Shown: positions 29,893 through 39,284 of the stretch, one piece after another | Position numbering within the stretch: position 1 is the stretch's first letter | Layout of the letters: each line of letters starts with the position of its first letter | Assembly: GCA_018828125.1 (NCBI GenBank) | Contig: JAHJWB010000015.1 | Span: 186,001 to 250,000, forward strand | Origin: Gammaproteobacteria bacterium | Lineage (GTDB): Bacteria; Pseudomonadota; Gammaproteobacteria; Burkholderiales; Burkholderiaceae_C | Reading direction: 5' to 3' | Length of the DNA: 64,000 bases | Notes under the pieces: generated by a model | What the model saw: the letters and a program-made list of their open reading frames with translations, nothing else | What the model was told of the DNA's origin: nothing | The model's database searches: none | Translations under genes and position numbers: made by a program

Positions 29893-31896
29893 TTACTCGA
29901 ACTGATGGCTCACTACCACTGGTTCACCCTTTTTTACCTGCACGGTTTTGACCACGGGCGCTGCGGCTGGATTGCTCACTTCGATGCGATGGGTTCCTTC
30001 GGGAAGCTCGACTTGGGTGAGTGGTGGGGTCGTTCCCAGGGCATTGCCGTTCACGGAAATTCGACCCCAGGGGCTAACCCGAAGCACCACGCGCCCCACA
30101 TCGCCTACAGGCTTGACCGGTACCTTGGCGCCAGAGGCTGAATCTGCCGCATTCGGCGCAGCACTTGTCGCAGTGGATGCATCCAGTTTTGGTGTGGATT
30201 CAGGCGTAGGAGGGCGTTCAGCAGAGGGCGGCGCTATCGCGATGGACACAGGTTCGACCGTGGCTTGTACCGGTGTGGTGGGCAATGGCGCTTCCGTAGC
30301 CTCCAGCCTGTTTATCAATTCAAACGCTTCACTGCGGTACTTGCCCGCTGGCTGTGTCTCCAAGTAAGCATCCAGCGCCGCCACCGTGCCAACGGCTTTC
30401 GACTCATTCCATTGCTTCTCATCGGCAATCACCGTAGAAGCCACGCCCTGAGGTGAAGCTGAAATGTCTTTCCCGCCCCACCATACCGCCATTGTTGTCA
30501 CTGCAAGGGCCGTGAGGCCGATGGCCGTCCAGCGCATCGACGCAGAGTTGATGGCAAATACCGCCGTTTTCTCCTTGGACGGAGGCACACTGCGTTGTTC
30601 GGGCATCTGAGACGGCAACGTAGTTTGAGTGCGAGTGGCTTCCGCGGCAGCGTCTCTTGCCAAGGGGGCCTGTTGATCGGCTTCCGGGGCCGAGACGCCA
30701 TGGGGCCCGAGCGACTCGGGTGAATGCATGACGACGTTTTCGGTGGATGCGCGTGATGCGTCCAGACCAATGGGCGCGTACTCGCTGCTGCGTTGGCCTT
30801 GTTTCGACTCAGGTGCTTTTCCAAATTGCCCCCAGTCAATATGGCTTTCTACAGATGCACCGGTCCGTCTGTCCGCGCTCGTTGCTTTGGGGAAGGTATG
30901 AGCTGCCTGCAACCCGATGCTTGTTTGGACGGGCAATGGATGAGGCGGGGCGTTGACCACGCGAGGTGGTTCCGCATTGGCCCATGGCGCGAAGATGGGA
31001 GCGGTAAAAGTCGTGATGCCCAGCAGTTCCTTGAGTTCAGCAATCGTCTGTGGCCGGTCCTGAGGCTTCACCGCAAGCGCGCGATGAACGCCGTGTAGAA
31101 ACTGAGATGAATAACCTGCGTGGTTCGCGGGGGTCAATGCAGCCACCGGGTCGTTAATCATCCGAGCCACCGATGTCGCGGGAGGCTTGCCTGTGATGGC
31201 CAGGTACAGCATGGCGCCTATCTGATAGATATCTGTCCATGCGCCTTGGGGCATGGCGCCATCGTCGACGTATTGTTCGATAGGAGCGAACCCAGGTTTG
31301 AGCACCATCGTCAACGCCTGCGTCATGTCTCCGATGATTCGCCTCGCCGCACCAAAGTCCAACAACACTGGCATACCGGAGTTCTGCAAGAAAACGTTGT
31401 CGGGCGCAATATCTCGGTGAAAACAGTCCGCTGCGTGAAGCATCTCGACCACGTCGAGAATGGGGCTTACGATTGCCGAAAGCATGCGCTGATTCATGCG
31501 GTCATGTTGTGCGCTGATGAAGGTCCGAAACGTCTGTCCTTCGTAGTGACGCATCACCATGTAGGCCGTTCCATTGAACTCGAAAAAACGGTAGACATGC
31601 ACCAACGCAGGGTGCGAAAACTTGGCTAGCAAGCGCGCTTCGTTGATAAAGCTGCGCAGTCCCGCATCAAAGGCGCCGCGGTGCTGTGAGCGAACATGGA
31701 TTTCATTGGAGGACTTGCGGCCAGCGAGGGTGGCGGGCATGTATTCCTTGATCGCAACGATCCGATCAAGGCTGATATCGCGCGCCCGGTAAACGATGCC
31801 GAACCCCCCCTCGCCAATCACGTCGAGTAGTCGGTATTCACCAATATGAACACCGGGCTCCAAGCAATTGGCAGAACCTCCGACAGTTTCAATCAT
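29893..31896 (-). CDS. ppkA: T6SS serine/threonine protein kinase PpkA with C-terminal PEGA domain
   Basis: A 667-residue transmembrane kinase (an in-frame GTG one codon upstream is an alternative start). The cytoplasmic kinase domain (about 20-290) is complete: IGEGGFGIVYRARD, VAIKEY, FHRDIAPDN and LLDFGAARR. A linker precedes a membrane helix near 455-475 (AIGLTALAVTTMAVWWG), and the periplasmic end is a PEGA domain (VSPWGRISVNGNALGTTPPL). PpkA senses a periplasmic signal, phosphorylates the FHA protein and activates the T6SS; PppA reverses this. First gene of the minus-strand T6SS set. Confidence 0.93.
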   Translation of the reverse strand: MIETVGGSANCLEPGVHIGEYRLLDVIGEGGFGIVYRARDISLDRIVAIKEYMPATLAGRKSSNEIHVRSQHRGAFDAGLRSFINEARLLAKFSHPALVHVYRFFEFNGTAYMVMRHYEGQTFRTFISAQHDRMNQRMLSAIVSPILDVVEMLHAADCFHRDIAPDNVFLQNSGMPVLLDFGAARRIIGDMTQALTMVLKPGFAPIEQYVDDGAMPQGAWTDIYQIGAMLYLAITGKPPATSVARMINDPVAALTPANHAGYSSQFLHGVHRALAVKPQDRPQTIAELKELLGITTFTAPIFAPWANAEPPRVVNAPPHPLPVQTSIGLQAAHTFPKATSADRRTGASVESHIDWGQFGKAPESKQGQRSSEYAPIGLDASRASTENVVMHSPESLGPHGVSAPEADQQAPLARDAAAEATRTQTTLPSQMPEQRSVPPSKEKTAVFAINSASMRWTAIGLTALAVTTMAVWWGGKDISASPQGVASTVIADEKQWNESKAVGTVAALDAYLETQPAGKYRSEAFELINRLEATEAPLPTTPVQATVEPVSIAIAPPSAERPPTPESTPKLDASTATSAAPNAADSASGAKVPVKPVGDVGRVVLRVSPWGRISVNGNALGTTPPLTQVELPEGTHRIEVSNPAAAPVVKTVQVKKGEPVVVSHQFE

Positions 31897-32578
31897 CACG
31901 CGACGCCCTCATTTTTCATTCTTGGATATCAGCTGGCTGAACCACGTGATCCATTGCACGCATTGCAAAGCCGGGCAGTCTGCTGGTAGATAAAACCAGA
32001 GGCGCCGCACGGTTCATATCCTTACAGGTGCCGTCATCTCTCGTTATAGGAGTGCTATGCATTCACATCAATTCGAACTACGTGATCGCGCAGATGTGCC
32101 ACCGTGTCGTCCTTCGTGAGAACGCGCCAGCACCTCTTCGGATGCGGTCAGTTGGTATCTGATCGCGGGCGAGTCTACCGTGGGGAAATTGCAAGAGAGG
32201 TTGCAAAACCGACACTTTTGGCGCGACGAAACACACTGTTTCTAATGTTGCGGAGGATGGCTTATTTGCTGTTACTTGAAACCCCCTTTTTTGAAACGCG
32301 CCCGTATCATGCGCCCGCAAACAAGCTTGCGAGGGAGGGGATTTCAAGCAAGCAGCGGGTAACTCCGTGAGAGAAATGCCGTGTATCAAGTGCGGGTGGT
32401 TCGGGCGAATCAGTGGATTCAATCTGAACTCCACCGCGCTCTTTGGCGGGCGATTTCGTACTCCTCTCTGGAAAGATCTTCTGCAAGGGCCTCGTGTCGT
32501 TGTAGAAATTTAGAGCGCGAACGCACTGCCGTTGGTGGTGATTGCTTCGCATTTTTTGAACCAAGGAGAGGTACCCGA
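31897..32578. promoter_or_regulatory. Divergent intergenic region between ppkA and hcp
   Basis: About 680 bases without a convincing gene separate the divergent ppkA and hcp starts. The region should hold promoters for both the T6SS core transcript and the highly expressed hcp, plus a long hcp leader. A run of T (32285-32290) and A/T-rich stretches around 32200-32300 are present, but I could not identify reliable promoter boxes. The hcp ribosome-binding site AAGGAGAG lies at 32563-32570. Confidence 0.5.
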
Positions 32579-33061
32579 ATGACAGTTGCAATTTTTATGA
32601 AGGTTGAAGGCGCCAGCGGTGAGTCGAAAGACGCGGCTCACAAGGACTGGACCGATGTCGAGTCCTTTACCTGGGGAGTCACGCAGCCCCACTCGATGGC
32701 ATCCGGCGGTGGTGCTGGTGCTGGCAAGGCCGATTTTCAGAACCTGAACATCGTTGCCAACATCGACAAGTGCTACCCCGCCGTGCTCAAGCATTGCGCT
32801 ACCGGTAAGCACTTGGGCCAGGTGGAAATTTCGATGTGCAAGGCCGGTGGCACGCAGATCGAATTCGGCAAGATCACCTTGACCGATGTGATGGTGACCA
32901 ATGTCACCGTGAGCGGCACCAGCTCTGGTGACACCGTGGTCGTGAACTACGCCTTCCAGGCGGCCAAGGTCAAGACCGAGTACTCCGAGCAGACCAGCCA
33001 AGGTGGCAAGGGCGCAACGAGCCAGATGGGCTTCAGCATCAAGGAAAACAAGGAAGCCTGA
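32579..33061 (+). CDS. hcp: T6SS tail-tube protein TssD (Hcp)
   Basis: Hexameric tube protein that is expelled into the target cell. The ATG at 32579 has a strong ribosome-binding site, AAGGAGAG, 8 bases upstream, giving 160 residues, the normal length; the frame upstream to 32381 is untranslated leader. It begins MTVAIFMKVEGASGESKDAAHKD-like Hcp sequence and contains KADFQNLNIVANIDKC and MVTNVTVSGTSSGDTVVVNY. A rho-independent terminator follows, so hcp is mostly transcribed alone and at high level. Confidence 0.96.
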   Translation: MTVAIFMKVEGASGESKDAAHKDWTDVESFTWGVTQPHSMASGGGAGAGKADFQNLNIVANIDKCYPAVLKHCATGKHLGQVEISMCKAGGTQIEFGKITLTDVMVTNVTVSGTSSGDTVVVNYAFQAAKVKTEYSEQTSQGGKGATSQMGFSIKENKEA

Positions 33062-33104
33062 TCTTTTGGGCTTCTGGCTGCGCCCACTTTGTGAGCGCAG
33101 CCCA

Positions 33105-33136
33105 AGAGCCGTGTCTTCGGATGCGGCTCTTTTTTT
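33105..33136 (+). terminator. Rho-independent terminator after hcp
   Basis: A perfect inverted repeat, AGAGCCG and CGGCTCT, encloses a 12-base loop and is followed by a run of seven T. It begins 44 bases after the hcp stop and would limit read-through into vgrG, keeping Hcp in excess over VgrG. Confidence 0.9.
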
Positions 33137-33260
33137 GTGCATGCCTTGCGAGCGGGTGGCACCTTTTTCTTTGTCATTTGCATGGCATGCATCTCCTGCC
33201 TACCAAGCTGTCCGTCCTGTTCCGCTGCGACTGCCTCACTTCAGAGATTCTTCATTTGCC

Positions 33261-35414
33261 ATGACCCGCCGCGTCACCATTCAAACCCCGTTGGGCGAAC
33301 AACTGCAGTTTCGCAAGCTCGGCGGCACCGAAACGCTCAGCGAACTGTTTTCGCTGGATGTGGACTTGGTTAGCCAGAGCAAGAGCATCGACCCCAAGGC
33401 CTTGCTGGGTAAGTCTGTCTCGGTCGTGGTGGAAACGGAGGGCCTGGGAAAGCGTTACCTCAGCGGCCTCATCACCCACTTCGGTATGCAGGGACAGGAT
33501 CATCGTTGGGTCTCGTATCGGCTGCGCTTGAAGCCCTGGCTGTGGATGGCGACACGAAAGACCGACTTCAAGATCTTTCAGCACATGACGGTGCCAGACA
33601 TCATCATGGAAGTGCTGGGTAAGTACGGCTTCCCGATCGAGAAGAAGCTTACCCGCGCATACCGCACCTGGGACTATTGCACCCAGTATGGCGAAAGCGA
33701 CTACAACTTCGTGGCACGCCTGCTGGAGCATGAAGGTGCGTGCTACTACTTCACGCACAGCGCAGGCAGCCACACCCTGGTGCTGGCAGACGACATCGTG
33801 GGCTCACACAGTCCCTTGCCCGGCGGCCACATCATTCCGTTTCATCCCCCTGGTAAGGCAGCCATTGCCGATAAAGAGCACTTCCATGCGTGGGAGTTGC
33901 TGCAGGAGGTGCAACCAGGACGGCACTACAACGACGATTACGACTTCAAGAAGCCGCGCGCCGACCTGTCCAACATGCGCCAGAACCCGCCAGGGCATGA
34001 GCATGACAAGTACGAAATTTACGAATGGCCCGGTGGCTACACCGAGTTTCCCGATGGCGAAACCTACGCCAAGCTGCGCTTGCAAGAACATCTCACCAAG
34101 CAGAGCCGTGTGCTGGGCCGCGCCAACAAACGCAATCTGGCGCCCGGTTACACCATCAATCTGGAAAACTATCCGCGCGAGGACCAGAACCGCCAGTATT
34201 TGGTGCTGAGCGTGCACTACCACTTTGAAGAGAACCCCGAAGTGAGCAGTAGTCGGGGAGGCGGAGTCACCCCCACCAAGAACCCGCAGGAGGCTGGCTC
34301 CATTCAGCAGTTTGAAGTCCGCGCCCAACCCACAAGCATCGAATACCGTCCCAAACGCAGCACCCCAAAGCCCCGTACCCGCGGGCCACAGACTGCTGTC
34401 GTGGTTGGGCCGCCCGGCGAGGAGATCTGGACCGACAAATATGGCCGTGTCAAAGTGCAGTTTCATTGGGACCGCATCGGCGCCATGGACGAAAACTCCA
34501 GCTGCTGGGTGCGCGTATCCACCAGCTGGGCGGGCCCTCAGTTTGGCGCGGTGTTCATTCCACGCATCGGCATGGAAGTCATCATCGACCACATCAATGG
34601 TGACCCCGACTACCCCATCCTTACAGGCTGCGTTTACAACGCAGTCAACATGCCGCCTTGGGCGCTGCCTGCCAACGCCACCCAAAGCGGCATCTTGACG
34701 CGCTCCAGCAAGGGTGGAGCCTCAGGCCCTGGAATGAAAAATGGCCCAGGCGACGCCAACGCGCTGCGCTTTGAAGACAAGGCGGGCCAAGAGCAACTGT
34801 GGATCCATGCGCAGAAGGACCAACTGACCGAGGTGGAGAACGACGAAGAAAAATGGGTGGGCCGGGACCGAGAAAAGACGATTGATCGGGACGAGACCAA
34901 CACCATCCATCGTGACCGAACGGAGACGGTAGACCGCAATGAGAAGATCAATATTCACGGCTGGCGTACGGAAGAAATTGACGGCGATGAGACGATCACG
35001 ATCCACAGCAATCGCTCAGAGCGTGTCGACCACAACGAAAAGATCAGCATCGGTGACAACCGAGACGAAACTGTCGGCAAGAACGAAACGGTGAAGATCG
35101 GTCTCACCAAGCAGCACACAATCGGCGTCATGTCCATGCTCAATGTTGGGCTGGTGCGGGTGATGAGTATTGGCGTCGCGTACAGCCAGAACATCGGCAT
35201 GATGATGTCCACCATCGTCGGCATGACCCAGACCACGAAGGTCGGACAGAGCCAGAAGACCACGGTGGGCAAGGACTACGTGCTGGAGGTCGGTGGTGGG
35301 GGCGGCGACTCTAGCTCCGCCGCCACTGAACCCCGACAGCGGCCTGCGCCTGCTCGGCGTGGACTGCGTCTACGACCCCCACGATCCCGCTCAGGCCGGG
35401 GTGAGTGCCGGTAA
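33261..35414 (+). CDS. vgrG: T6SS spike protein TssI (VgrG), C-terminal end apparently replaced
   Basis: The ATG at 33261 (MTRRVTIQTPLGEQ) gives 717 residues. The gp27-like region (1-390) includes TWDYCTQYGESDYNFVARLLE, the gp5 OB-fold contains GRVKVQFHWDRIG and SCWVRVSTSWAGPQFGAVFI, and a long series of short beta-helix repeats follows (RDETNTIHRDRTETVDRNEK, VGKNETVKIG). After VGKDYVLEVG near residue 677 the sequence turns into Ser/Gly, then a basic tail, RPPRSRSGRG, read out of frame through the start of rhs. A normal VgrG continues with further beta-helix, so this looks truncated by a deletion. It is probably still able to form the spike, but that is inference. Confidence 0.88.
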   Translation: MTRRVTIQTPLGEQLQFRKLGGTETLSELFSLDVDLVSQSKSIDPKALLGKSVSVVVETEGLGKRYLSGLITHFGMQGQDHRWVSYRLRLKPWLWMATRKTDFKIFQHMTVPDIIMEVLGKYGFPIEKKLTRAYRTWDYCTQYGESDYNFVARLLEHEGACYYFTHSAGSHTLVLADDIVGSHSPLPGGHIIPFHPPGKAAIADKEHFHAWELLQEVQPGRHYNDDYDFKKPRADLSNMRQNPPGHEHDKYEIYEWPGGYTEFPDGETYAKLRLQEHLTKQSRVLGRANKRNLAPGYTINLENYPREDQNRQYLVLSVHYHFEENPEVSSSRGGGVTPTKNPQEAGSIQQFEVRAQPTSIEYRPKRSTPKPRTRGPQTAVVVGPPGEEIWTDKYGRVKVQFHWDRIGAMDENSSCWVRVSTSWAGPQFGAVFIPRIGMEVIIDHINGDPDYPILTGCVYNAVNMPPWALPANATQSGILTRSSKGGASGPGMKNGPGDANALRFEDKAGQEQLWIHAQKDQLTEVENDEEKWVGRDREKTIDRDETNTIHRDRTETVDRNEKINIHGWRTEEIDGDETITIHSNRSERVDHNEKISIGDNRDETVGKNETVKIGLTKQHTIGVMSMLNVGLVRVMSIGVAYSQNIGMMMSTIVGMTQTTKVGQSQKTTVGKDYVLEVGGGGGDSSSAATEPRQRPAPARRGLRLRPPRSRSGRGECR

Positions 35415-38400
35415 TACCGGATCCTCCGCAAATCCTCCAATCCCCCTGGTGCGCTACCACTACAGCCCCCTGGGTAACCTCATTGCCGTCCATGCCAGAG
35501 ACGGCCAGCGAGCCCGCCAGTACAGCTACGACAGCGCCCACCGCATGGTTGCCCACCGCGTGCGCAGCGGCCCCCAGCACAGCTACCGGTATGAAGACGA
35601 TCGCCCCGGTGCCCGCGTGGTCGAGCACCACAACGAAGAAGGCCTGAGCTACACCTTCACCTACCAGGACGCACTGCCCCAAGACCCCAAGGCCGCCAGC
35701 TGCACCACCGTGCGCGACAGCCTGGGCCGCACCACCCAATACCACCACGAAGGCCGAGGCGGCCTCAGGCGCATCACCCGCCAAGTCAACCCCGACGGCA
35801 GCGAAGAACACTTCCAGTACGACGGAGCAGGCCGACGCATCGCCGCTACAGACCCCCTGGGCCGCACCACCCACTGGCGCTACGACGGCCAAGGCAACCT
35901 GCTCGGGGTGCAGGGCACTGATGGCCGCAGCAGCCAACAACGCTGGGGCCTGCCCGGCACACAAACCGACGGCCTGCTGCTGCAAAGCACCAGCGGTAGC
36001 GGCATCCACACCCACTACCAATACGACCCCTGGGGCCGCCTGCTGCAAACCACCGTGGTCGCTGGCGACATCGCCACCAGCACCCAACTGGAATACCTGC
36101 CCGAGCCCCCGCAGACCGTCGCAGCCAACGTCCGCGCCTGGGTAGACCAGCCCATCGCCATCATCGACGCACAGGGCGGACGCAAGGCACTCACCTACAA
36201 CAGCACCGGCCAACTTAAAAGCTATACCGACTGCAGCGGCCACACCACCTGCTGGCACCACAATGCCTGGGGCGAAGTGGTGCAAGAGACCAACCCCCTG
36301 GGCCAACACACCCGCCACCAGCGCGACGCCATGGGCCGCCTGCTGCACACCAGCCAAGCCGACGGCACCCTCATCCAATACCGCTGGGGCAACAACGACC
36401 AAGTGCAGGCCATCACCCTGGGCGCATTTGCCAGCGCCGCACCCGGTGCGTCCGTCCAGACAACCACCTTCACCTACGACCACGACCTGTGGGGCCGCGT
36501 CACCGCCCAGACCCAGGCCGGTGCCAGCCTGCACCTACGCTACGACGCAGCAGGTCGCGTGATCGAACTCATCAACGAGAACTACGCCAGCACCCGCTTC
36601 GCCTACGACAGCCAGGACCGCCTGATCCAGGAGGTGGGCTTTGATGGCCGAAGCCAGACCTACCGCTACGACGCCGCAGGCCAGTTGATCGAGAAGACCG
36701 ACGCGCAAGACAGCGGCATGGCCGCGCAAAGCGAAGGCGAAGGCACCGTGCGCAGCCGCTACCACTACGACGGCGCCGCGCGCCTGACCTACCGCATAAC
36801 CGCCAAAGCCGCAGCGACAAGCAACGCAGCAGACCAAGCAGCACCAGCAAACCACACTGACCTGCAAATCCACCAGTTCGGCTACAGCGACAGTGGCGAA
36901 CTGATCACCACCCAGGGCTGGGAGCTGAACGCAGAGGCGACAACCACGCTGATCGCTGCCTGGCTGCAACTCACTACCGAACAGATCCAGGCAACCATTG
37001 CCCAGCAGCATGACGCGCAGGCCCTTGCCAGCAGCCCGCCGCTGCAAAACCTGCAAGCCCACCGCTTGCAAAAGAGCAGCCGCGTGGACCTGCAGCGCGA
37101 CGCCCTGGGCCGCACCACGGGTGAAGTGCAAACCCTGTTCCGGCCAGGAACGTCAGAGGGCGGGAGCTCGGCACCCGCCATCGAATTCGAACACCGCATC
37201 CACCACCGCCTGGGCCCCCTGGGCCAGCGCGAAGCCAGCGACCTGCAAGGCATCGGCCACCTGGGCTGGCTCAGCTACGGCGCAGGCCACGTGCACGGCG
37301 TGCTGCTTAACCAGACCCCGCTGCTGGCCCTGGAGCGCGACAAACTGCACCGCGAAGTGGGCCGCACCCTGCACCTGTTGCAAAACGAAGCAGAGCCAAA
37401 GCCGACCGCCATCACCCAGACCCGCCAGATGGACCCATTGGGCCGCCTGCTACACCAGTGCTGGCAGGGCCTGCCCGGACAGACCAGCGGAGCCCCTTCC
37501 AGCGCAGCCCCCCTCATCGGCGGCCTGCAGCAGCGCCGCTACACCTACGACAGCCTGGGCCAGCTCATCGGCATCCAGACCCCGACCCAGGCCAACGCCT
37601 TCCAGTACGACGCCCGCCAGCGCCTGACCGGCCAAACCCAGGCCAGTGCCGAGGGCGAACGCCAGGAGCGCTGGCGCCTGGACCCGGCAGGCAACCGCCT
37701 GCCCGCCCAAGCAGCGGACCAGCACCAGCACTCGGGATCAAAGACCGCAGCCAGCGCCGACTGGACGGCCCAGGTCCAACAAAACCTGCACGACCCGCGG
37801 TTTAACCTGCTGCAGCCCGACCAGAACCCGGACAGCCCTGCAGGCAAGAGCGTGGAGCGCTGGCGAGACAACCGCATCGGCTGGAGCCAAGGCCAGAGCC
37901 AAGGCCAACGCATCGGCGACGAAGAAACCACCCACTACCGTTATGACAGCTGGGGCAACCGCACCCAGGCTCTGCACAGCGATGGCAGCACCACCCAGCT
38001 GCACTACGACGGTTTGCACCAGCTGCGGCAAGTCACACAGATCGACGCCCAAGGGCAAGTGCAAAGCCACACAACGTACCGCTACGACCCGTTCGGACGG
38101 CGGGTGAGCAAGACACACCACAAGACGGGACAGCAAAGCCAAGCCACCCACTACGGCTGGGATGGAGACCGGCTGATCCACACAGAGGATGCAGAGCACA
38201 TCCACCACACGGTGTATGAGCCCGGCAGCTTTGTGCCGCTGCTGCAGATGCAGAGGAACAAAGCAGGGCAGACCAACCCGGTGAAGGCCTTGCTGGGCAT
38301 GGGTGGCAACGAAACAAGCAACAACCTGGAACAGGACCTGCCGCACCACGAAAGGGAAATGCTGCACCAAGCCCTGAAAGAGGTGCTGCAACCGGGCTAC

Positions 38401-39123
38401 CGGCTGTCAGCGCTGCTGCCCCGGGAAATGAGGGGGCAGGTGCAGGAATCGATCAAAGTACTCAAAGACGCCCAAGCCCAAACGGAAGAGGCGCACCCGC
38501 TGACCATCAGGCACATGCTGACGGACCACCTGGGTACGCCGATTGCGGTGGTCAATGCGGACGGAGAACAAGCAGGGCAAGTAGCCTGGGCTGCCAGGTA
38601 CGGGGCATGGGGTCAAGTAGAGGAGGAGTACAACCCCAATCACATCCACCAGCCTATTCGGTTCCAGGGGCAGCAGCTCGACCAAGAGACGGGGCTGCAT
38701 TACAACCGGTTCAGGTACTACGACCCGAGCACTGGAAACTATGTGACCCAGGATCCTATTGGGCTTAGAGGAGGTATGCATCTATCGACCTATCCCAAAA
38801 ACCCGAACAGCTGGGTCGATCCACTTGGACTCAGCGCGTTTGCGGCAGCCCTGCCTATTGCAGGGGGATTAGCCGCAGCAGATGGTCCATTGCCGGTTGG
38901 AGATGCCCTTGCGCTGCTCGTTCTAGCTGCGGCTGCGGCTTGCGAGTTGACCAGCTGCGGTAAAAACAAAGAGAGTGAGAAAAAATGCAAGGATGCAACT
39001 CCTGAGAACATAAAAATCGCAGTTGCAAAATCCCCATTTCTAACTACTCAAAAGGCAGTTTCTGTACCGGCTGTAGCGGCATATACCAAGATGATAGAAA
39101 ATGGAAGTCCCCCCCACCTGTAA
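35293..39123 (+). CDS. Rhs polymorphic toxin, N-terminally truncated, with frameshifted ParB-like tip
   Basis: An Rhs/YD-repeat protein of 1276 residues, probably a T6SS-delivered toxin. The frame opens in the middle of the Rhs shell; the PAAR and N-terminal domains are missing. GTG codons at 35293 and 35296 follow GGAGG, so it may still be translated. Many YD repeats (YRYDAAGQLIEKTDA, YDSWGNRTQAL) lead to the core boundary QDPIGL and VDPLGL near residue 1175. The variable tip contains FLTTQKAVSVPAVAAYTKM. The frame stops just after a run of seven C at 39109-39115; one more C would restore a ParB-like end to 39284. Delivered by VgrG, directly upstream and overlapping. Confidence 0.85.
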   Translation: MVGAATLAPPPLNPDSGLRLLGVDCVYDPHDPAQAGVSAGNTGSSANPPIPLVRYHYSPLGNLIAVHARDGQRARQYSYDSAHRMVAHRVRSGPQHSYRYEDDRPGARVVEHHNEEGLSYTFTYQDALPQDPKAASCTTVRDSLGRTTQYHHEGRGGLRRITRQVNPDGSEEHFQYDGAGRRIAATDPLGRTTHWRYDGQGNLLGVQGTDGRSSQQRWGLPGTQTDGLLLQSTSGSGIHTHYQYDPWGRLLQTTVVAGDIATSTQLEYLPEPPQTVAANVRAWVDQPIAIIDAQGGRKALTYNSTGQLKSYTDCSGHTTCWHHNAWGEVVQETNPLGQHTRHQRDAMGRLLHTSQADGTLIQYRWGNNDQVQAITLGAFASAAPGASVQTTTFTYDHDLWGRVTAQTQAGASLHLRYDAAGRVIELINENYASTRFAYDSQDRLIQEVGFDGRSQTYRYDAAGQLIEKTDAQDSGMAAQSEGEGTVRSRYHYDGAARLTYRITAKAAATSNAADQAAPANHTDLQIHQFGYSDSGELITTQGWELNAEATTTLIAAWLQLTTEQIQATIAQQHDAQALASSPPLQNLQAHRLQKSSRVDLQRDALGRTTGEVQTLFRPGTSEGGSSAPAIEFEHRIHHRLGPLGQREASDLQGIGHLGWLSYGAGHVHGVLLNQTPLLALERDKLHREVGRTLHLLQNEAEPKPTAITQTRQMDPLGRLLHQCWQGLPGQTSGAPSSAAPLIGGLQQRRYTYDSLGQLIGIQTPTQANAFQYDARQRLTGQTQASAEGERQERWRLDPAGNRLPAQAADQHQHSGSKTAASADWTAQVQQNLHDPRFNLLQPDQNPDSPAGKSVERWRDNRIGWSQGQSQGQRIGDEETTHYRYDSWGNRTQALHSDGSTTQLHYDGLHQLRQVTQIDAQGQVQSHTTYRYDPFGRRVSKTHHKTGQQSQATHYGWDGDRLIHTEDAEHIHHTVYEPGSFVPLLQMQRNKAGQTNPVKALLGMGGNETSNNLEQDLPHHEREMLHQALKEVLQPGYRLSALLPREMRGQVQESIKVLKDAQAQTEEAHPLTIRHMLTDHLGTPIAVVNADGEQAGQVAWAARYGAWGQVEEEYNPNHIHQPIRFQGQQLDQETGLHYNRFRYYDPSTGNYVTQDPIGLRGGMHLSTYPKNPNSWVDPLGLSAFAAALPIAGGLAAADGPLPVGDALALLVLAAAAACELTSCGKNKESEKKCKDATPENIKIAVAKSPFLTTQKAVSVPAVAAYTKMIENGSPPHL
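38281..38763 (+). repeat. Direct repeat, copy 1 (inside main rhs)
   Basis: This stretch of the rhs core, from VKALLGMGG to the DPIG boundary, has a highly similar second copy at 39729-40212. Both include ALLP, HMLTDHLGTPIA and RFRYYDP. The two copies differ in length by one base. Recombination between them would delete tip 1 with its immunity gene and join tip 2 to the main rhs gene in frame if it occurs after the frameshift of copy 2. Confidence 0.85.
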
Positions 39124-39284
39124 AAATGGACGGGCCAACAATTGTCGACGGAAATCATCGTATGGTTGCGGCAATGCTCTGCAGCACGATGCCACCTATC
39201 CAACCTGGCGTTGCGCCAACCTCTACACCTAAATATCCATTCAAGGATATCTATCCAGATATATATGACTGGGGAAATAGATGA
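39109..39284 (+). pseudogene. Displaced C-terminal end of the ParB-like Rhs toxin tip
   Basis: Reading on in the frame reached by adding one C to the C7 run at 39109-39115, the Rhs tip continues with PVKMDGPTIVDGNHRMVAAM and ends ...DIYDWGNR with TGA at 39282-39284. VDGNHRMVAA matches the catalytic DGxHR motif of the ParB/sulfiredoxin fold, which is used as a nuclease module in polymorphic toxins (family knowledge). The restored stop overlaps the ATG of the next gene, which supports this as the ancestral frame. The present reading frame would leave the toxin inactive. Confidence 0.75.

Noticed and set aside
35400..38300. Possible tandem-repeat or CRISPR-like array
   Set aside because: The periodic pattern comes from Rhs YD repeats in the protein; the DNA units are neither identical nor evenly spaced.
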